The translations under genes were made by a program, and so were the position numbers. The notes under the pieces were generated by a model. That model worked only from the letters and a program-made list of their open reading frames with translations. It had not been told where the DNA came from and ran no database searches. 64,000 bases of DNA from Acidimicrobiia bacterium. Its GTDB lineage: Bacteria; Actinomycetota; Acidimicrobiia; IMCC26256; JAOSJM01. This document shows, one piece after another, positions 8,437 through 17,925 of this stretch; position 1 is the first letter of the stretch, and each line of letters opens with the position of its first letter. The stretch lies in assembly GCA_027494165.1 (NCBI GenBank), contig JAOSJM010000005.1:1364001-1428000 (forward strand), in the 5' to 3' direction.

Positions 8437-9641
8437 CTACCCGAGCTCCTCGGGGAGGTCGAGCATGCGGATGGCGTTGCCCCGCATGATCTTCTCCACG
8501 GTGACCGCGTCGAGGTGCTCGGTCATCTTCTCCGCGACCTCGCGGGTGTGGGGCCAGTTGCTGTCCGAGTGCGGGTAGTCGCTCTCGAACGTGACGTTGT
8601 CGACGCCGACGTCGGCGAGGTTGCGCAGACCGAAGGCGTCCGAGAAGAAGCACCCGAAGACGTGGTCGTAGTAGTAGGTGCTCGGCGGCTCGGGCACCGA
8701 GTCGGCGACGCCACCCCATCCCCGGTTGGTCTCCCAGACGTGGTCGGCCCGCTCCAGGAAGTACGGGATCCAGCCGATCTGGCCCTCGGAGTAGGCGATC
8801 CTGAGCCGGGGGAAGCGCACGAACGCGCCCGAGAGCAGCCAGTCGACGAGCGACATGACGGTGTTCACGGAGGTGAGGGTCGAGCCCACCGCCGGGGGCG
8901 CGTCCTCGGAGGTGGACGGCATCTTCGAGCCCGACCCGATGTGCATGCAGATCACGGTGCCGGTCTCGTCGCAGGCGGCGAACAGCGGGTCCCAGTGGCG
9001 GTCGGGGTCGTGGATCGACGGCAGGCCGAGGTACGGGGGGATCTCCGAGAACGCGACCGCCCGCACCCCGCGGGCGGCGTTGCGGCGGACCTCCTCGGCC
9101 GCGCGCGCCGGGTCCCACAGGGGGATGATGCAGAGCGGGAGGAGGCGCCCCCGGAGCCGCCGCACCACTCGTCCACCATCCAGTCGTTGTAGGCCTTCAC
9201 GCAGAGGAGCCCGAGCTCCCGGTCGTTCGCCTCCGCGAACGTCTGGCCGCAGAAGCGGGGGAAGCTCGGGAAGCACAGGGACCGCTCGATCCAGGCCAGC
9301 TCCATGTCCTCGAGCCGGGCCTTCGGATCGAAGCAGCCCGGGCGCATGTCGTCGTAGGTGACCGGCGTGACGGTGACCTCCTCGCGCGGGAAGCCGACCG
9401 CCGCGGAGAGGCGGGTCGTGGGGATGCGGAGGTCCTCGAAGTACCACCAGTCCGCGAGCGGTCCCTCGTCACCCGGCTCCCAGGCGAAGCGACCCCCGAC
9501 GAACGTCATGGACCCGACCGGGGCCCGCACGAGCCGCGGCCCGACCTCCCGGTACCTCGCGGGAAGGCGGTCGACCCAGACGTTGGCCGGCTCCACCACG
9601 TGGTCGTCGACCGAGATGATCTTCGGGAAGTCCTCTCGCAT
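8437..9641 (-). CDS. Amidohydrolase family 2 (TIM-barrel) protein, frameshifted
   Basis: Metal-dependent hydrolase/decarboxylase superfamily. The N-terminus reads IISVDDHVVEP, where Asp and His are the first metal ligands. The middle has the CFPSFPRFCG region, and the C-terminus VICMHIGSGS, RIAYSEGQIGWIPYFLERAD and FESDYPHSDSNWP (conserved His and Asp). Joining the halves needs one frame change at a C5 run (9148-9152) between DEWCGGSGG and RLLPLCIIPLWDP; a six-base run restores about 400 residues. Actinobacterial homologues are usually linked to aromatic or fatty-acid-type catabolism; no substrate is suggested here. The upstream palindrome at 9728-9744 may control it. Confidence 0.85.
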
Positions 9642-9727
9642 GGCCGCGCTCCTGATCCCCGGGGCCGAGAGCCCCGTCTCCCCCTCGCGCCGGACCCCGG
9701 CCGACGACGGCCCGCTCCTCGACCGGA

Positions 9728-9744
9728 TCTGACGCTCCGTCAGA
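9728..9744. promoter_or_regulatory. Perfect inverted repeat TCTGACG-CTC-CGTCAGA
   Basis: 7-bp arms around a 3-base spacer, in the 103-base gap upstream of the amidohydrolase start and immediately before the pcnA stop. Size and symmetry fit a dimeric regulator such as a TetR-family repressor. The regulator gene is not visible nearby. Confidence 0.5.
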
Positions 9745-11211
9745 CTAACCCGCCGGCGGCGGCGGGGTCCCCCGGCCCCGCCGGGCCACGGGGCCTGGTC
9801 GGGCGGGCGTTCCCGGAGGCGGCGTCCCGATCCCCCGCTCGCGGGCCCAGGCGGCCAGCCGGCGGTACGCCTCGTCCTCCTCCATGGGTCCCTCGTCGAG
9901 CCGGGCCTCGAGCAGGTGGTCGAGCGCCTCCCCCACCTGCGGCCCCGGCTCGATCCCGAGGAACGCCATGACCTGGCGCCCGTCGAGCGGCGGGCGGATG
10001 CGGTCGAGCTCCTCCTGGGCGCGCAGCTCCTCGATGCGCTGCTCGAGCTCGTCCATCCGCCGGGCGAGGGCCCGGGCCCTCTTCGGGTTGCGGGTCGTGC
10101 AGTCGCTCCGCTGGAGATGGTTGAGGTCGTCGAGGAGGCCGCCGGCGTCGCGCACGTACCGGCGCACGGCCCGGTCGGTCCACCCCATGGCGTAGGTGTG
10201 GATCCGCAGGTGCAGGAAGACGAGCTCGGTGACGTCCTCCACGAGGTCGTTGGGGAACTTCAGGGCCCGCAGCCGCTCCTCGGCCATGCGGGCGCCCACG
10301 ACCTCGTGATGGTGGAAGCTCACGCCCCCGGGGCCGACCGACCGGGTCTTGGGCTTGCCGATGTCGTGCAGCAGCGCGGCCAGCCGGACCCGGAGCTCCG
10401 GACGCGTGTTCCGCACCACCGCGATGGTGTGGGCGAGGACGTCCTTGTGCTGGTGGACCGGGTCCTGCTCCAGCCTGAGCGCGTTGAGCTCGGGCAGGAA
10501 CTCGTCGGAGAGCCCCGTGCTCGACAGGAACCAGAGGCCGGCCGACGGGTCCGGGACGAGGAGCAGCTTCGAGAGCTCGTCGCGGATCCGCTCCGCGCTC
10601 ACGATCTCGAGCCTCCCGTGCAGGCGTTCGACCGCCGCGACGAGATCCGGCTCCGGCTCGAGACCGAAGGCCGCGACGAAGCGGGCCGCCCGCATCATCC
10701 GGAGGGGGTCGTCGAGGAACGAGACCTCGGGTGCGAGCGGCGTGCGGAGCCGCCGGGCGGCCAGGTCGGCCGCTCCCTCGAAGGGATCGACGAGGAGCGG
10801 CTCGGGGAGGCGCAGGGCCATCGCGTTCACGGTGAAGTCGCGCCGGGACAGGTCGGTCTCGACGTCGTCGGCGTAGGCCACCTCGGGCTTGCGGCTCTCG
10901 GGCCGGTAGACCTCGGCCCGGAACGTGGTGATCTCCATGCGGACCCCGGCCCGCTCGCATCCCACGGTCCCGAACCGCTGGCCCTGGAGCCACACGTGGT
11001 CGGCCCATCCCCGCACGAGCTCCTCCACGACGTCCGGACGGGCATCGGTGGCGAGGTCGACGTCCTCGTGCGGGATGTCGAGCAGGGCGTCGCGCACGCT
11101 CCCGCCGACCAGGTAGCACTCGTGCCCCGCGTCGACGAGGCGCGCGGCCAGCTCCTGGACGGGCGACGCCGGGTCGAGGAGGGGACGGAGTCGCGCCGGG
11201 ACGACGCTCAT
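9745..11211 (-). CDS. pcnA: CCA-adding tRNA nucleotidyltransferase (HD-domain type)
   Basis: Adds or repairs the 3' CCA of tRNAs. About 488 residues. The nucleotidyltransferase head has CYLVGGSVRDALL and EDVDLATDA (metal-binding Asp pair), followed by RRDFTVNAMAL and DDPLRMMRAARF. An HD phosphohydrolase domain follows (HQHKDVLAHT, ALLHDIGKPK). Mycobacterium has its pcnA homologue at the same position, divergent from the DUF6049-murJ block; here nfeD to GNAT intervene. Start at 11211 (MSVVPARL); an in-frame ATG 9 bases upstream is possible. The Pro-rich last 30 residues are probably disordered. Confidence 0.92.
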   Translation of the reverse strand: MSVVPARLRPLLDPASPVQELAARLVDAGHECYLVGGSVRDALLDIPHEDVDLATDARPDVVEELVRGWADHVWLQGQRFGTVGCERAGVRMEITTFRAEVYRPESRKPEVAYADDVETDLSRRDFTVNAMALRLPEPLLVDPFEGAADLAARRLRTPLAPEVSFLDDPLRMMRAARFVAAFGLEPEPDLVAAVERLHGRLEIVSAERIRDELSKLLLVPDPSAGLWFLSSTGLSDEFLPELNALRLEQDPVHQHKDVLAHTIAVVRNTRPELRVRLAALLHDIGKPKTRSVGPGGVSFHHHEVVGARMAEERLRALKFPNDLVEDVTELVFLHLRIHTYAMGWTDRAVRRYVRDAGGLLDDLNHLQRSDCTTRNPKRARALARRMDELEQRIEELRAQEELDRIRPPLDGRQVMAFLGIEPGPQVGEALDHLLEARLDEGPMEEDEAYRRLAAWARERGIGTPPPGTPARPGPVARRGRGTPPPPAG

Positions 11212-11332
11212 GACCACCATTGTCGCGGTTGCGGACGGGTCACCCCGAACGGCCGCGCGCGCGGGGCGACCTCGCCGCCTCGTCCCGGGCCCCGGTGGTA
11301 GGTTCGTCACGTTGCGCGGCGGAGGTGCGGCG

Positions 11333-11853
11333 TTGGACTTCGACAGCCCGGAGAGCTGGCGGTGGGTCTGGCTGGCCGCGATGGTCCTCTTCGCCCTGGG
11401 CGAGATCTTCGTGCCCGGCACGTTCTTCATGATCTCGTTCGCGCTCGGCGCGGCCGCCGCCTCGATCACCGCCTTCCTCGGCGGGGGATCGTCCTCGAGT
11501 GGGTGCTGTTCGTCGCCGTCTCGGCCGGATCCCTGGCGGTGCTCGTACCCATCGGCCGGCGGCTCGACCGCGTCCACCCGGGCCCCGGCGCCGGCGCGAA
11601 CCGCTGGGTGGGCCAGGACGCCGTCGTGCTCGCCGAGATCCCCGAGGGCGTGCACGAGACCGGGCTCGTCCGCGTCGAGCGGGAGGAGTGGCGGGCCGAG
11701 AGCGCCGACGGTCGCGCCGTCCCCTCGGGTACCCGCGTGCGCGTCGTGCGGGTCGACGGCACGCGCCTCGTCGTCGAGGCACCCGAACCTCCGGACCGCG
11801 CCCCCGCCGGGTCCGACGTCCCGGGTACCTCCGGCCCGGTCCCCGAAGGCTGA
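11333..11853 (+). CDS. NfeD-like membrane protein (frameshifted)
   Basis: The TTG start is preceded by GGAGG at 7 bases and begins LDFDSPESWRWVWLAAMVL. Two or three membrane helices (LFALGEIFVPGTFFMISFA; VLFVAVSAGSLAVLV) are followed by an OB-fold-like domain (VGQDAVVLAEIPEGVHETGLV) typical of NfeD C-termini. The frame must change at a G5 run (11483-11487), AFLGGG to IVLEWVLF; a six-G run gives about 173 residues. NfeD proteins pair with SPFH proteins, and the next gene encodes one. TAGGTT at 11299 is a -10 candidate. Confidence 0.85.
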
Positions 11854-11877
11854 CCTCGCGACCCCAGGAGCGCCCCC

Positions 11878-12858
11878 ATGGCCGCCGTCATCGTCCTCGC
11901 CGTCCTCGCCTTCCTGCTGTTCGTCTTCGCGGCGAGCGGGGTCCGGATCATCCGGCCCTACCAGCGGGGCCTGGTCGAGCGCCTCGGCCGCTTCAAGGCC
12001 ACCGTCGACCCCGGCCTCCGGTTCATCATCCCCTTCGTGGACCGGCTGGTCCCCGTCGACATGCGCGAGCAGGTGGTCGACGTGCCGCCCCAGGAGGTCA
12101 TCACCTCCGACAACGTCGTCGTCTCGGTCGACGCCGTCATCTACTACGAGGCCACCGACCCCCAGCGCCTGGCCTACAACGTGGCCGACTTCCAGCTCGC
12201 CGTCACGAAGCTGGCCCAGACGAACCTTCGGAACGTCGTCGGCGACATGCAGCTCGACGACGCGCTCACCTCGCGCGACGTCATCAACGCCCGCCTGCGC
12301 GAGATCCTCGACGACGCCACCGACAAGTGGGGGACGCGGGTCGTGCGGGTGGAGATCCAGCGGATCGACCCCCCGCCCGACGTCGTCGACGCGATGCACC
12401 ACCAGATGAAGGCCGAGCGGAACCGCCGGGCCGTGGTCACCGAGGCCGAGGGCGTCCGCCAGGCCGCCATCACCCGCGCCGAGGGTGACAAGCAGTCCGC
12501 CATCCTCCAGGCCGAGGGCGCCAGGCAGCGCCAGATCCTCGAGGCCCAGGGCCAGGCCGAGGCCGTCGAGCGACTCGCCGACGCCGAGCGCTACCGGCAG
12601 CTCCAGGTGGCCGAGGGCGAGGCCGGCGCCATCCGCTCGGTCTACGAGGCGATCCACGACGGCGACCCCACGCCGGACCTCGTCGCCGTGAAGTACCTCG
12701 AGGCCCTCCGGGCCGTGGCCGACGGCCGGGCGACGAAGATCTTCCTGCCCGCCGAGATGTCCGGGCTCTTCGGGACCGTGGGCGGCCTCGCCGAGCTGCT
12801 GAGGGAGCGCGGCGACGGGCCCGCTCCCGCCACGACCTCGCCGTCCCCGGGCTCCTGA
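11878..12858 (+). CDS. SPFH/stomatin-like (slipin/QmcA type) membrane protein
   Basis: 326 residues. An N-terminal membrane anchor ([18 protein letters not shown]) is followed by the band-7 domain ([54 protein letters not shown]). A long Ala/Glu/Gln-rich coiled coil spans residues 170-250, then a short C-terminal helix. It scaffolds membrane microdomains. It lies 24 bases after the NfeD gene, the classic NfeD-SPFH operon. Confidence 0.92.
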   Translation: MAAVIVLAVLAFLLFVFAASGVRIIRPYQRGLVERLGRFKATVDPGLRFIIPFVDRLVPVDMREQVVDVPPQEVITSDNVVVSVDAVIYYEATDPQRLAYNVADFQLAVTKLAQTNLRNVVGDMQLDDALTSRDVINARLREILDDATDKWGTRVVRVEIQRIDPPPDVVDAMHHQMKAERNRRAVVTEAEGVRQAAITRAEGDKQSAILQAEGARQRQILEAQGQAEAVERLADAERYRQLQVAEGEAGAIRSVYEAIHDGDPTPDLVAVKYLEALRAVADGRATKIFLPAEMSGLFGTVGGLAELLRERGDGPAPATTSPSPGS

Positions 12859-12885
12859 CCGGGCCGCTCCGGGCCCTCGCCCCGC

Positions 12886-13989
12886 TCAGGCCGACCGGGC
12901 TTCGCTCTCGCGGCGCTCCAGGTCGACCTGCTCCATCTTCAGCCGCAGGTCGTGGGGGTGGGAGGCGGTGGCCAGCGCCTCCCGCCGGCCCACCATCCCC
13001 CGGCGGTAGAGGCCCAGCAGGCTCTGGTCGAAGGTCTGCATGCCGTAGAACTCGCCCTCGGCGATGATGTCCCTCGAGCTCGTGGGTCTCGTCGGGGGCG
13101 ACGATCCGGTCGAACACCCGGCCCGTGGCCACGAGGACCTCGACCGCCGGGATCCGTCCCTCCCCGTCCCCCGGTCGAGGAGGCGCTGGCTGACGATGCC
13201 GCGCAGCGCGCTCGCCACCGACATGCGCACCTGGCGCTGCTGGTGGGGCGGGAAGAAGTCGATGATCCGGTTGATCGTGTCGGTGGCGCTGATGGTGTGG
13301 AGCGTCGACAGCACCAGGTGACCGGTCTCGGCCGCGGCGATCGCGGCCCACACGGTCTCCGGGTCGCGCATCTCGCCGATGAGCACGACGTCGGGGTCCT
13401 GGCGCAGCACGCGCTTGAGCGCCGAGTGGAAGTCGTCGGTGTCGGTGCCGATCTCCCGCTGGTTGACGATGCTCTGCTTGTCGGGATGGAGGACCTCGAT
13501 GGGGTCCTCGATCGTCACGATGTGGCGCCGCTGGGTCTCGTTGATGTGGTCGATCATCGCCGCCAGCGTCGTGGTCTTGCCCGAACCCGTCGGACCGGTC
13601 ACGAGCACGAGCCCCCGCGGCTCCTCGGCGAGGCGCCGGACCACCGGGGGCAGCCCCAGCGCCTCGAAGCTCGGGATCCCGGGCAGCACCCGCCGCAGGA
13701 CCAGGCCCACCGATCCCCGCTGCCGGAACACGTTGACCCGGAACCGACCCAGACCGGCCACCGCGTAGGCGAAGTCGGCCTCGTTCGTCGTGAGGAACTC
13801 GTCGGCCCGCTGCTTGGGCATGATCGCGAAGGCGATCCGCTCGGTGTCGCCCGGCGTCACCTGGTCGAACTCGGTCTCCGCGAGCCTCCCGTCGATCCGC
13901 ACGTAGGGTCGCGAACCGACCTTGATGTGCACGTCGGAGGCGCCCCGCTGGACCGCGTGGCGCAGGAGCTCGTCGATCTCGACCACCAC
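12886..13989 (-). CDS. pilT: Twitching motility ATPase PilT (two compensating frameshifts)
   Basis: Hexameric retraction ATPase of type IV pili. N-terminal PAS-like domain (RGASDVHIKVGSRPYVRIDG), Walker A GPTGSGKTTTLAAMIDHIN, Asp box EDPIEVLH, Walker B DVVLIGEMRDPET, and His box GHLVLSTLHT are all present. Between RLLD and DIIAEGEFYGMQTFD about 35 codons are out of frame: a C5 run (13168-13172) lacks one base and a 3-base run near 13071 has one extra. The correct frame there reads EGRIPAVEVLVATGRVFD. About 367 residues once repaired. Starts at tandem GTGs after GAGGAGG. No other pilus genes are in the window. Confidence 0.88.
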   Translation of the reverse strand: MVVEIDELLRHAVQRGASDVHIKVGSRPYVRIDGRLAETEFDQVTPGDTERIAFAIMPKQRADEFLTTNEADFAYAVAGLGRFRVNVFRQRGSVGLVLRRVLPGIPSFEALGLPPVVRRLAEEPRGLVLVTGPTGSGKTTTLAAMIDHINETQRRHIVTIEDPIEVLHPDKQSIVNQREIGTDTDDFHSALKRVLRQDPDVVLIGEMRDPETVWAAIAAAETGHLVLSTLHTISATDTINRIIDFFPPHQQRQVRMSVASALRGIVSQRLLDRGTGRDGSRRSRSSWPRAGCSTGSSPPTRPTSSRDIIAEGEFYGMQTFDQSLLGLYRRGMVGRREALATASHPHDLRLKMEQVDLERRESEARSA

Positions 13990-14009
13990 AGCCTCCTCGC
14001 TGCGGTGTC

Positions 14010-15056
14010 CTATCGGCGGTCGCGGCCCGCTTCTTGAGGGAGCCCGTCGCCGTCCCGGCTCCACAGGTCGGCCGCGGCGTCCACGACCGGCTGGCCCGGC
14101 CCTCCCGCCGTGGGCGGCTCGGCCCGCCCGCCGCCCTCGCCGGCCAGGGTCGCCAGCGTGGCGACCACCGAGTCCCGGAGCGCGTCGAGGTCGTAGCCCC
14201 CCTCGAGGAACGCGACGAGGCGCCCGGGCCCCGGGGCCAGGGACGCGACCCGCGCCGTGAGGTCGGCGAAGTCGCCGGCCGACAGCCCGAGGCCCGTGAG
14301 CGGGTCGGCCCGGTGGGCGTCGTACCCGGCGGAGACGAGGACCCAGGTCGGGGCGAAGCGCTCGGCCAGCGGGCCCACGACCTCGTCCATCGCCCGGAGG
14401 TAGACGTCTCCGGTCGCCCCGGCCGGGAGGGGCAGGTTGCAGGTGGTGCCGGCACCGGCACCGGCCCCGGTCTCGTGGAGCCGGCCGGTCCCCGGGTACA
14501 GGGGCCACTCGTGGAAGGAGACGTACAGGACCCGTGGGTCCTCGTAGAAGATGTCCTGGGTCCCGTTCCCGTGGTGGGCGTCCCAGTCCACGACGACCAC
14601 CCGCTCGCCCCGCTCGGCGAGGGCGGCGGCCGCGACCGCGACGTTGTTCAGCAGGCAGAACCCCATCGCCCGGTTCGCCGTGGCGTGGTGACCGGGAGGG
14701 CGCAGCGCGCAGAAGGCGGCCGTGCCGTCGCCCTCCTCGAGGGCCTCGACCGCGGCGAGGCCCGCGCCGGCCGCTCGCACGGCGGCGGACCACGATCCCC
14801 CGGACACGACCGTGTCGGGGTCGATCGGCCCGCCCCCGGAGCCGATCAGCGCCTGGAGGCGCTCGAGATGACCGGCCGTGTGCACCCGCCGGAGCTCGGC
14901 CTCGGTGGCGTCCCGGGCCTCCAGGGGCCTGACGACCCCGGCGCACGCGACCTCCTCGACCCCCTCGAGGACCGCCCGCAGGCGGGCCGGCCGCTCCGGG
15001 TGCCCGGGGCCCGGATCGTGGTCGGCGAACGTCCCGTCGGACGCGACGAGCAGCAT
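14010..15056 (-). CDS. Histone deacetylase-like (AcuC family) zinc amidohydrolase
   Basis: 348 residues. The HDAC fold is shown by DPGPGHPERPARL at the N-terminus, RPPGHHA (general-base His pair), VVVDWDAHHGNGTQDIFY (zinc-binding Asp and His), VSAGYDAHRADPL (zinc-binding Asp) and FLEGGYDL. These enzymes remove acyl groups from lysines (for example acetyl-CoA synthetase) or polyamines; the substrate cannot be read from sequence. It is 20 bases upstream of pilT on the same strand and divergent from the GNAT acetyltransferase gene. Confidence 0.9.
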   Translation of the reverse strand: MLLVASDGTFADHDPGPGHPERPARLRAVLEGVEEVACAGVVRPLEARDATEAELRRVHTAGHLERLQALIGSGGGPIDPDTVVSGGSWSAAVRAAGAGLAAVEALEEGDGTAAFCALRPPGHHATANRAMGFCLLNNVAVAAAALAERGERVVVVDWDAHHGNGTQDIFYEDPRVLYVSFHEWPLYPGTGRLHETGAGAGAGTTCNLPLPAGATGDVYLRAMDEVVGPLAERFAPTWVLVSAGYDAHRADPLTGLGLSAGDFADLTARVASLAPGPGRLVAFLEGGYDLDALRDSVVATLATLAGEGGGRAEPPTAGGPGQPVVDAAADLWSRDGDGLPQEAGRDRR

Positions 15057-15148
15057 CCATCGGAGGTTACCGTCACCCGCGGGGCGATCCGCCCCGGGAC
15101 GTGACGGTACGCTCCGTCCGACATGCCCCGCTGCCGGAGCCTCGCCCC

Positions 15149-15847
15149 GTGAGCACGCAGACCCTCCACTGGCGTGGTACCTGGGCCAGGGTCGGGCCGT
15201 GGCGCGGGCACGACGACGTCGCCCTGATCACGGTCTCGACCGACACGCCCGCGACCCCCGACCTGGTGGGCTACTGCCTCACCCGCCTGCGAGCCCTCGG
15301 CTATCGCGCCGTCGTGACGGGCGCCCTGTCACCCGCCGGCGCCCTGGCCTTCGTCGACGCGGGCTTCACGGTCCGGGAGCGGCTGCACCTGCTGGCCCAC
15401 GACACCGGCGCACCGCTGCCACCGCCGGGCCATCCGACCCGCCGGGCCCGCCGCTCCGAGCAGCCGGCGGTCCTCGCGCTCGACGCGCTGTGCTTCGAGC
15501 CTCCGTGGCGCATCGACTCCCGGGCGCTGCGCGACACGCTGGTCGCGACGCCCGCGGTGCGATTCAGGGTGGTCGACGACCCCGACGTCTACCTGGCCGG
15601 ATACGCCATCGCCGGCCGGGCGGGGACCCACGGGTACCTGCAGCGCCTCGCGGTCCACCCGGCGGTCCACCGCCGGGGCCTCGGGCGGACCCTGGTGGCC
15701 GACGCCCTCGGTTGGATGGCCCGTCACGGGGTCGAGCGCACCCTCGTCAACACCCAGCTCCACAACGACGCCGCTCTGCGGCTCTACGAGGCGTGCGGGT
15801 TCCGGAGGCTCCCGGTCGGCCTGTGCGTCTTCGGGCGGTCCTTGTGA
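15149..15847 (+). CDS. GNAT family N-acetyltransferase
   Basis: About 232 residues. The acetyl-CoA-binding segment is YLQRLAVHPAVHRRGLGRTL (R/QxxGxG loop), followed by NDAALRLYEACGFRR, the standard GNAT ending. The N-terminal half is less conserved and may be a second, degenerate GNAT lobe. The GTG at 15149 begins VSTQTLHWRG; a TACGCT -10 box lies at 15108. The stop overlaps the DUF6049 start. In Mycobacterium this slot before the DUF6049-murJ pair holds a MutT gene, so the acetyltransferase is a lineage variant. Confidence 0.85.
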   Translation: MSTQTLHWRGTWARVGPWRGHDDVALITVSTDTPATPDLVGYCLTRLRALGYRAVVTGALSPAGALAFVDAGFTVRERLHLLAHDTGAPLPPPGHPTRRARRSEQPAVLALDALCFEPPWRIDSRALRDTLVATPAVRFRVVDDPDVYLAGYAIAGRAGTHGYLQRLAVHPAVHRRGLGRTLVADALGWMARHGVERTLVNTQLHNDAALRLYEACGFRRLPVGLCVFGRSL

Positions 15848-17925
15848 CACGACGGTGGCTCGCCACGGCGGCCGTCACGGCCGGCGTGGTGGTCGCGACC
15901 GCCCTCGCCGGTGGGCCGGCGGCCCCTCCTCGGCCCAGGTCGGGGTGCAGCCGAGGGTCCTCCTCGCCTCCCAACCGGCCTGGATCCCGCTCGGCGGGAG
16001 CCTCCCGCTGCACGTCACCGTCACGGGCGACACCCAGGGTCTCGACCTCCGGGTGGTGGTGCACGAGCGGATCACGTCCCGCATCGGGTTCGACCGGACC
16101 GTCGAAGGTGAGGACCTCGGCGCCTCCCTGCTCCCCCGCCCTTCGGCCCCCGTCGACTCGCTGCCGCTGGACCGCGACGGCAACCGGGTCTTCACCCTCG
16201 CGCTCCAGGACCCCGCCGGCACCGCCGACGCCACCCGCGTCCGGATCCGCCAGACCGGGGTCCACCCCGTGGAGGTCGAGCTCGTCGACCGCGAGACCGG
16301 GGAGGCGCTCCACCGGCTCGTCACCTACCTCGTGGCCATCGAGCCCGCGACCGAGGGCAAGCCGGTGACCAACGAGCCGCTCCGGGTCGCGACGATCTGG
16401 AGCATCGTCGCCGATCCCGCCTTCCTCCCCGACGGGAACCCGGATCCGGAGGTCCTGGCGGAGCTGCGGCCCGAGGGCCGGCTCGGCCGGATCGCCGCCG
16501 CGGTCCCCGACGACGTCGCCCTGACCCTGCTCCCCGGGCCGGAGACCCTCGAGTCGTGGCAGCAGCTCGCCGCGATCGACTCCACCGTCGCGCCCGGCAT
16601 CGACGCGCTCCTCGGGGCCGCCCCCTTCCACCAGGTCCTCGCCGGCCCGTACGTTCCGCTGGACCTGCCCGCCCTCGAGGCCCACGGTCTCGACGCCGAG
16701 ATCCCGGCCCAGCTCGCCCTGGGCACCGACACCCTCACGTCGGTGCTCGGGACCCGGGTCGACCCGAGGACCCGGTTCGTCGACCCGGTCGACGCCTCGA
16801 GCCTCGAGCGGCTGCGCGAGACCGGTGCGGACCGGCTCGTCGTCCGCCCCGAGGCCCTGGGGCCCGTCTACTCCCGCCTCACCCCCCGCCCGGCCCTTCC
16901 TGCTCGAGAGCGGCCAGCGCCTCTTCCTGTCGGCGGCCTCCGACGAGGGCCTGTCGTCGTTGCTCACCGGCGGTGGGGAGCCGGCGCTCGACGCCCAGCG
17001 CCTCCTCGCCGGGCTCGCCCTCGTGGCGCTCGAGGAGCCGAGCGTCCGTCGCGGGGTCGTCGTGCACACCCCCGAGCGATGGGACCCGCCCACCGACCTG
17101 CTGGCGGCCCTCGTGGCCGGCCTCCGGGGGCACCCGCTCCTCGAGCCGGTGGGGATCGACAGCCTCCTCGACGACGTGCCCGTGTCGGAGTCCGACGGCG
17201 GCGGTCCGCTCGTGCGCCAGCTCACCCCCGTCACCCCCGGAGACGTCGCGGTCACGGCCGAGGCGCTGGCCGAGGCCCGCCGAGACCTCGACTCCTTCCG
17301 GACCTTCGTCCCCGACGACGATCCCCGCGTCGTCCGGGGCGAGCGGGCGCTCCGCGTCGTCCCCTCCTCCGCCTGGGCCGGCCCGGCGGGCCGGGCCCGG
17401 GTCGCGGCGGAGCTCCAGATGACCGAGGACGCGATCACCGAGCTCCTCGCCGGCATCCGGGCCCCCGACGGCCGCCGCGTGACCCTGACCGCCCGGCGGG
17501 CGGAGATCCCCGTCGCCTTCCGCAACGAGACGGGCCAGACGGTGACGGTCCGGGTCGTCCTCCAGAGCGACAAGCTGTTCTTCCCCGAGGGGGCCGCCCA
17601 CGTCGTGGAGCTCCCGCCCCGCACGACCACCGTCCGCTTCTCCGTCGAGACCCGGGCGTCGGGCACCTTCCCGCTCCTGCTCACCGTCACCGCCACCGAC
17701 GGCCACCTGATCGTGCAGCGGGCACGCCTCACCATCCGCTCGACCGTCGTGAGCGGCGTCGGGCTCTTCCTGACGGTCGGGGCCGGCCTGTTCCTCGTCG
17801 GCTGGTGGCTCACCCACTGGGGCCGGAGCCGCCGTGACCGACGGGCCCGGCCGGCTCCCGACGGAGCCGGCGGCGGTCCCGGGGACCCCGGGCCGCCGGG
17901 CACCGGGTCGGAGCCCGTGACGTGA
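15844..17925 (+). CDS. DUF6049 family secreted/membrane protein (two frameshifts)
   Basis: Homologue, by position and layout, of the large protein encoded just before murJ in actinobacteria. The N-terminal signal is WLATAAVTAGVVVATALA. Then come beta-rich repeats (PLHVTVTGDTQGLDLRVVV), a central alpha/beta region (RVATIWSIVADPAFLPDGNP) and Ig-like strands (VAFRNETGQTVTVRVVLQ). A C-terminal membrane helix (GVGLFLTVGAGLFLVGWWL) precedes a basic tail. The frame breaks at a C4 run (15923-15926) and a C6 run (16882-16887); one base added and one removed give about 693 residues. Its GTG start overlaps the GNAT stop and its stop overlaps murJ. Likely involved in envelope assembly; function unproven. 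Confidence 0.82.

Noticed and set aside
9745..12657. Very long reverse open frame of 970 codons
   Set aside because: Only its end is pcnA; the upstream part is antisense to the NfeD and SPFH genes.
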